From contig JAGDBO010000009.1 in NCBI GenBank assembly GCA_017959005.1, forward strand, positions 62,001 through 126,000: a stretch of 64,000 nt of DNA. Reading direction: 5' to 3'. Below the pieces are notes generated by a model. It saw only the letters and a program-made list of their open reading frames with translations. It ran no database searches and was not told the DNA's origin. The position numbers were made by a program, and so were the translations under genes. Source of the stretch: Bacteroidales bacterium. Its GTDB lineage: Bacteria; Bacteroidota; Bacteroidia; Bacteroidales; UBA932. Below are positions 60,049-64,000 of this stretch, piece after piece. Positions within the stretch are counted from its first letter, which is position 1. Every line of letters starts with the position of its first letter.

Positions 60049-61248
60049 ATGTCCTCTGGGATTGCAATAACAGGCATGGGGATAATCTCTGCGTTGGGTA
60101 TAGGTTTGGATAAGACCTATACTTCTCTTTTAGAGGGTCATTGCCCCATTGCATCTCCCAAATATCTTAAAACCGTTCATACAAACCTTCCTTGCGGGGA
60201 GGTGGAGTTTTCTGATTCTCAGCTTCTTGAACTAATAGAAGAAAATAAGGAGAAGGTCATTCCGCGTTCCGCTTTGCTGGGTATTGTTGCGGCCCGCGGG
60301 GCCGAGGAGGATGCCCGTTTAAAGGAGGGAACAAAGGTTGCGCTTATAAGCGGCACTACAGTTGGAGGTATGGACATTACTGAGCGATATCTCAAGCACT
60401 ATCTGGAGGGGCCGGAGCACTCAAATCAGATTTTTCTTCATCTCGATGGTGTATGCAATGATCTCATTGCAGGCTCTTTAAAGAGCCGTGTTGTCTTTAC
60501 GGACGTAATCTCCACCGCCTGCAGCGCCGCCGCCAACGCCATTGCTTTTGGTGCGGAACTGATTGAGAGCGGACGTTATGACGTTATCATAGCGGGTGGA
60601 ACAGAGTCACTTACAAAGTACCACTTTAACGGCTTCAACTCCCTTATGATTTTGGATGATGCCCCTTGCCGCCCATTTGACGCCTCCAGAAAGGGACTTA
60701 ACCTTGGAGAGGGGGCAGGTTTTATAGTTCTGGAGAGTGTGGAGCACGCTAAAAAGCGTGGAGCAAAGATCAGAGCGCTTCTTTCCGGATGGGGCAACGC
60801 CTGTGACGCCTTCCACCAGACCGCTTCATCATCGGACGGCAGAGGGGCGTTACTGGCTATGACTAAGGCTCTTAAGATGGCGGGTTTGACTGCCGGGGAT
60901 ATAGATTACGTTAACGCTCACGGAACGGGAACGCAGAACAATGACCTCTCGGAGGGGACGGCACTTATGACTCTCTTTGGAGAGAAGATGCCCTATGTGG
61001 GTTCTACCAAGTGCTTTACGGGCCACGCCACAAGTGCGGCCGCCGCTTTGGAGGCAATAATCTCTCTGCTGGTAATTGAAAAGAGATTCATTCCGGCAAA
61101 CCTGCGCTTTGAGACAAAAGATCCGGAACTCACTTTCTCTCCTGTTACAGAGACTGTTACAGACGTTGATGTTAAACATATAATCTCCAACTCCTTTGGT
61201 TTTGGAGGAAACGATACATCACTTATTTTCTCAAAATACTGCCAATGA
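60049..61248 (+). CDS. Beta-ketoacyl-ACP synthase, FabF/KAS II-like
   Basis: This 399-residue condensing enzyme keeps the full triad: Cys158 in S-T-A-C-S-A-A, His291 in N-A-H-G-T-G-T-Q and His326 in F-T-G-H-A-T-S, with Lys321 nearby. It elongates an ACP-bound chain with malonyl-ACP. Next to a dedicated ACP and a chain-length-factor-like partner, it is probably the polyene-forming ketosynthase. Its stop overlaps the start of the next gene by four bases. Confidence 0.9.
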   Translation: MSSGIAITGMGIISALGIGLDKTYTSLLEGHCPIASPKYLKTVHTNLPCGEVEFSDSQLLELIEENKEKVIPRSALLGIVAARGAEEDARLKEGTKVALISGTTVGGMDITERYLKHYLEGPEHSNQIFLHLDGVCNDLIAGSLKSRVVFTDVISTACSAAANAIAFGAELIESGRYDVIIAGGTESLTKYHFNGFNSLMILDDAPCRPFDASRKGLNLGEGAGFIVLESVEHAKKRGAKIRALLSGWGNACDAFHQTASSSDGRGALLAMTKALKMAGLTAGDIDYVNAHGTGTQNNDLSEGTALMTLFGEKMPYVGSTKCFTGHATSAAAALEAIISLLVIEKRFIPANLRFETKDPELTFSPVTETVTDVDVKHIISNSFGFGGNDTSLIFSKYCQ

Positions 61249-62207
61249 AGAGGGGAAAAGCATATATAATCTCTGCGGCTGCAATCTCCGCTCAGGAGCC
61301 GTTCAAAGGGGTGAACTCCTTTGAAGCGCTTCCAATGGAGGGTGGCAGAGTACTCTGCAAAGACCCAGACTTTAAGCAGTTTATACCTCCAATGGAGGCC
61401 CGCAGAATGAGTTCTATTCTAAAGAGAACTCTGGCGGTTTCAAAATATGTGATGGAGAACTCTCCGTTAAAGAGCCCGGATGCTATAATCTCAGGAACCG
61501 GTAACGGCTGCGTTGGAGATACGGAGAGCTTCCTGCTTAAGATGATTGATGAGGGAGAGAGTATGCTCAACCCTTCAAAGTTCATCTGCTCAACCCCTAA
61601 CACCTGCGCCTCTCAGATTGCTATTGCACTGGGTTGCAACGGTTTCAACTCCACTCACGTAAACGATATCTTCTCAATGGAGGGGGCGCTTACAGACTCC
61701 ATGATGCGTTTTGAATGGGGCGATGCCTCATCCATTCTGATGGTTGTGGCAGATCAGATGACGGATGCTCTCTACAAGATGTTGAGCTTTATTCCAAAAC
61801 TCTCCTCAATTCCTCTCTCAGAGGGGGCAACCGCCTTCCTTTTGGAGAACAAACCTTCCGAGAGGGCCTTTGCAGTTATTGAGGATACCGTTCAGCTGCG
61901 CGGAGAAGTTTCTGAAGGATTGAATAATTTCCTATCATCCAATAATTTAACCTGGAATGATATAGACCTTGTAATGACCTCGGATTTCCCTAACACAGAG
62001 AGGGAAAACTTCTCCTTCATTCCTAAGGAGAAGGAGCGTCTTACATACAAGCAGTGGTGCGGAGAGTATCTTTCCGCCTCCGCCTTTGGGCTCTTCTGCT
62101 GCTCGGATATTTTGAAAAACTCCGCCGCACAAAAGAGAATACTTCTTGCTGTGCGCAGCGGAGCCAACTATTCATTTACCTTAATAAGTAACTTATGTAC
62201 AAACTGA
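61245..62207 (+). CDS. Ketosynthase-like (chain-length-factor-like) protein
   Basis: The 320-residue protein aligns by eye with the N-terminal thiolase half of a ketosynthase (I-S-G-T-G-N-G-C near residues 82-89, C-S-T-P-N-T-C-A-S-Q-I-A near 115-126), but it lacks the H-G-T-G-T and G-H motifs that hold the two active-site histidines. It is also about 80 residues short. Such proteins act as partner subunits to the active ketosynthase in aryl-polyene-type pathways. The cysteine at 121 (N-T-C) is worth noting, because I expect a non-cysteine there in this group. It overlaps its neighbour by 13 bases. Confidence 0.72.
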   Translation: MKRGKAYIISAAAISAQEPFKGVNSFEALPMEGGRVLCKDPDFKQFIPPMEARRMSSILKRTLAVSKYVMENSPLKSPDAIISGTGNGCVGDTESFLLKMIDEGESMLNPSKFICSTPNTCASQIAIALGCNGFNSTHVNDIFSMEGALTDSMMRFEWGDASSILMVVADQMTDALYKMLSFIPKLSSIPLSEGATAFLLENKPSERAFAVIEDTVQLRGEVSEGLNNFLSSNNLTWNDIDLVMTSDFPNTERENFSFIPKEKERLTYKQWCGEYLSASAFGLFCCSDILKNSAAQKRILLAVRSGANYSFTLISNLCTN

Positions 62208-62551
62208 TACTGCTCTCCATAGTTCAAAGTACTCTGCTGGTTCTGGGTCAGATGTTTTTGAAGTTTACAATGCAGAAGGTAGACAAACTGGCCTTTACCT
62301 GGAGTTGTATCAAACAGTTGTTTACGGATATCAACTTCCTTCTCTGCGGTCTCTGCATGGGAGGAGGCTCCGTTCTATGGTTCTATATCTTAAGGAATTA
62401 TCCGTTCAGTGCAGCATACCCTATGATCAGTTTCAGTTATGTTCTGGGACTTGTGGTTGCTGCGGTTGTCTTCCATGAGCACATTCCGTTTGTAAGGTAT
62501 GTGGGTGTTGCTCTGATAATTATAGGTGCAATTCTAATTGTACAGAAATAG
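62195..62551 (+). CDS. SMR/EamA-type small membrane transporter
   Basis: This 118-residue protein has four transmembrane helices (near 5-25, 38-58, 68-88, 98-116). It is ArnE/EmrE-like, with G-G-G-S-V-L-W and A-A-Y-P-M-I-S-F-S-Y. It overlaps the chain-length-factor-like gene by 13 bases. In this setting it could move a lipid-linked sugar or the polyene, perhaps with the following GT2. No substrate can be read from the sequence. Confidence 0.75.
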   Translation: MYKLILLSIVQSTLLVLGQMFLKFTMQKVDKLAFTWSCIKQLFTDINFLLCGLCMGGGSVLWFYILRNYPFSAAYPMISFSYVLGLVVAAVVFHEHIPFVRYVGVALIIIGAILIVQK

Positions 62552-62557
62552 AGTGTG

Positions 62558-63289
62558 ATGGAGGGAGTTTGTTTTATAGTACCGTTTTACAACAATACAA
62601 ACTCCGTAGGCGGAGTGGTACGCTCTATAAATGAAATCGGTTATAAGGTAATTGCGGTAAATGACGGTTCTACGGATGATAGCCTTGCAAAAGCGGAGGC
62701 TGCAAATCCTTATGCTACAGTTTCTTACCAAAAGAACAGAGGAAAGGGTTATGCAATCCGCGCCGGCTTTAAGAAGGCGTTGGAGCTGGGCTTTGAGTAT
62801 GCGCTGGTCTTTGATGCAGACGGGCAGCACACAATTTCCGGAGCGGAGAAGATGATGGCTTTGGCACAGAGCCTTACAGAGAAGGAGCGCCAGAGAAGCA
62901 TAATTGTTGGAAGCCGCTCTCAAAGGGGAATAGACTCCGGCGGAAAGTTTGCCAACAACTTCTCAAACTTCTGGCTTACAGTTCAGACCGGCCGTAAACT
63001 GCCTGATACCCAGAGCGGCTGCCGTCTCTATCCACTAAAGAAAATTGCAAAGATTCATTTCTTTGGAAACAGATATGAGTTTGAAACAGAGGTACTTGTA
63101 CGCTCCGCCTGGCGCGGAGTAAAACTTCTGGTGGCTCCGGTAGATGTAATCTACGGACCGGACAGGGTGACCCATTTCCGTAAAGGTGCGGACTTTACAC
63201 GCATCAGCATAATGAATACCTTCCTCACCTTGGGCGCTATCTGCTACGGCTATCCGAGAATGGCTCTTCAAAAGTTGTTTGAGAAATAA
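62558..63289 (+). CDS. Family 2 glycosyltransferase, DPM1-like
   Basis: This protein of about 243 residues (ATG at 62558 preferred over GTG at 62555) has the GT-A fold: I-A-V-N-D-G-S-T-D-D-S near residues 32-42, R-G-K-G-Y-A-I-R near 65-72, and D-A-D-G-Q-H near 90-95, the DxD-type metal site. It resembles polyprenyl-phosphate mannosyl/glucosyl transferases. In related polyene clusters a GT2 probably modifies the lipid. It lies seven bases after the small transporter and overlaps the MMPL gene by one base (TAATG). Confidence 0.82.
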   Translation: MEGVCFIVPFYNNTNSVGGVVRSINEIGYKVIAVNDGSTDDSLAKAEAANPYATVSYQKNRGKGYAIRAGFKKALELGFEYALVFDADGQHTISGAEKMMALAQSLTEKERQRSIIVGSRSQRGIDSGGKFANNFSNFWLTVQTGRKLPDTQSGCRLYPLKKIAKIHFFGNRYEFETEVLVRSAWRGVKLLVAPVDVIYGPDRVTHFRKGADFTRISIMNTFLTLGAICYGYPRMALQKLFEK

Positions 63290-64000
63290 TGGAGAGATTC
63301 TTTTTAAAGATATATGATTTCTTTGCAGGCGGAAGGCGTTATCTTGCCCTCCTTCTCCCCATTCTTCTGGCAGGTTGCTTCTATCTCTGCATGCGTCATA
63401 TTGCTCTGAACGAGGATATTGCAGCCTTCCTGCCATACGGTTCAGGAGAGAAGAGCCGTCAGAGCCAGTTCGTTTATAAGAATCTCAGAATGCAGGATAA
63501 GGTTGTCTCCCTAATGACTCTTAAGGAGAAACCTAAAGATACTCAGGAGGGTATAGAGCGTCTGACTCAGGCGGCGGACGAGTACTCGGAGCGTTTCTTC
63601 TCAATGGAGGCAGAGGGAATCAAGGAGCCTACGGTAAGAATAGACCCAACCTCATTCCTTGCAACCGCCTCATTTGTAGCGGAGAACATGCCATACTTTC
63701 TGGAGGAGGAAGATTACTCCAGGATGGATTCAATCATAGCAGCAGGCAACTATTCAGAGTTGCTGGAGCAGGACAAGGAGTCTATGATCACCTCCAACGG
63801 CCTCACTCAGAGTATAGTGGCGGCAGATCCGCTTCAGTTCTCCTCACTGCTTCTGAAGAAACTCAGAACCCTAGGAACCGAGAGCGGCTTTAAGGTGATA
63901 GGGGAGTATCTCTTCACACCGGACTCATCTGCAATTATGATGAACTTCTCATCCGAGTTCGGCGGCAGCGAGACGGGCAACAACTCAGAACTCTTAAAAC
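63289..64000 (+). CDS. MMPL/RND-family exporter (partial, continues right)
   Basis: The first 237 codons are in the window. The protein opens with a transmembrane helix (Y-L-A-L-L-L-P-I-L-L-A-G-C) and continues into a large extracytoplasmic loop (R-H-I-A-L-N-E-D-I-A-A-F-L-P), typical of MMPL-type lipid exporters. In aryl-polyene/flexirubin clusters this is the usual exporter gene, found in the same order after GT2. The remaining transmembrane segments lie beyond the right edge. Confidence 0.78.
   Translation, partial: MERFFLKIYDFFAGGRRYLALLLPILLAGCFYLCMRHIALNEDIAAFLPYGSGEKSRQSQFVYKNLRMQDKVVSLMTLKEKPKDTQEGIERLTQAADEYSERFFSMEAEGIKEPTVRIDPTSFLATASFVAENMPYFLEEEDYSRMDSIIAAGNYSELLEQDKESMITSNGLTQSIVAADPLQFSSLLLKKLRTLGTESGFKVIGEYLFTPDSSAIMMNFSSEFGGSETGNNSELLK

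Overview
The window is a gene-dense chromosomal segment from a member of the Bacteroidota, most likely order Bacteroidales. The evidence is a Na+-NQR operon, DUF3822 beside RsmD, a DUF4293-type membrane protein, a Porin_10-like outer-membrane protein, paired RHS/YD-repeat genes, lipoproteins with Bacteroidota-style lipoboxes, and repeated use of the Bacteroides promoter (TTTG, about 19 bases, TAnnTTTG). Species cannot be named from sequence alone. There are no rRNAs, CRISPR arrays, insertion sequences or prophage. Two tRNA genes are present: Asp-GTC (minus strand) and Gly-CCC (plus strand).

Layout. 1-4304 (minus): nqrA-B-C-D-E, with nqrE running off the left edge. 4407-13556 (mostly plus): PcrA/UvrD helicase, a lipoprotein with DUF4493-like and OB-fold-like parts, uracil/xanthine permease, a WbpD-like acetyltransferase, a LysR regulator (minus), and an XRE-cupin regulator followed by an acyl-CoA synthetase. 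13619-15572 (minus): tRNA-Asp, rsmD, DUF3822 and an unknown membrane-anchored protein. 15675-19876 (plus): NrnA-like DHH phosphoesterase, two FKBP-like lipoproteins, mazG and tcdA. 19908-25748 (plus): GNAT protein, prfA, uvrA and a secreted EEP-family protein, behind a textbook promoter. 25749-34174 (minus, accessory): an RHS locus with a partner YD protein, a 1543-residue RHS protein whose AT-rich C-terminal tip is followed by a small lipoprotein (candidate immunity gene), and a debris-like stretch with hairpins. 34235-39451 (minus): a RelA/SpoT homologue with a degenerate hydrolase site, uvrB, and an M28-fold protein that has lost most zinc ligands. 39518-46918: TPR protein, DPP-IV-like peptidase, small membrane proteins, nucleoside phosphorylase and proline dehydrogenase. 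46937-50868: a lipoprotein, a Fic protein with an operator-like repeat array, a LolC/E permease, tRNA-Gly, and a BID_2 plus FSMP-domain lipoprotein. 50924-55798 (minus): MltF-like transglycosylase, Porin_10 and nicotinate phosphoribosyltransferase. 55876-64000 (plus): an AmgK-RapZ fusion and a MurU-like nucleotidyltransferase (peptidoglycan sugar salvage), then fabG, LpxL-like acyltransferase, ACP, ketosynthase, chain-length-factor-like protein, SMR-type transporter, GT2 glycosyltransferase and an MMPL exporter. That last group looks like the left part of an aryl-polyene/flexirubin-type cluster and continues past the right edge.

The items most worth follow-up are the RHS tip and immunity pair, the Fic operator array, the AmgK-RapZ fusion, the two enzymes with eroded active sites, and the polyene-type cluster.
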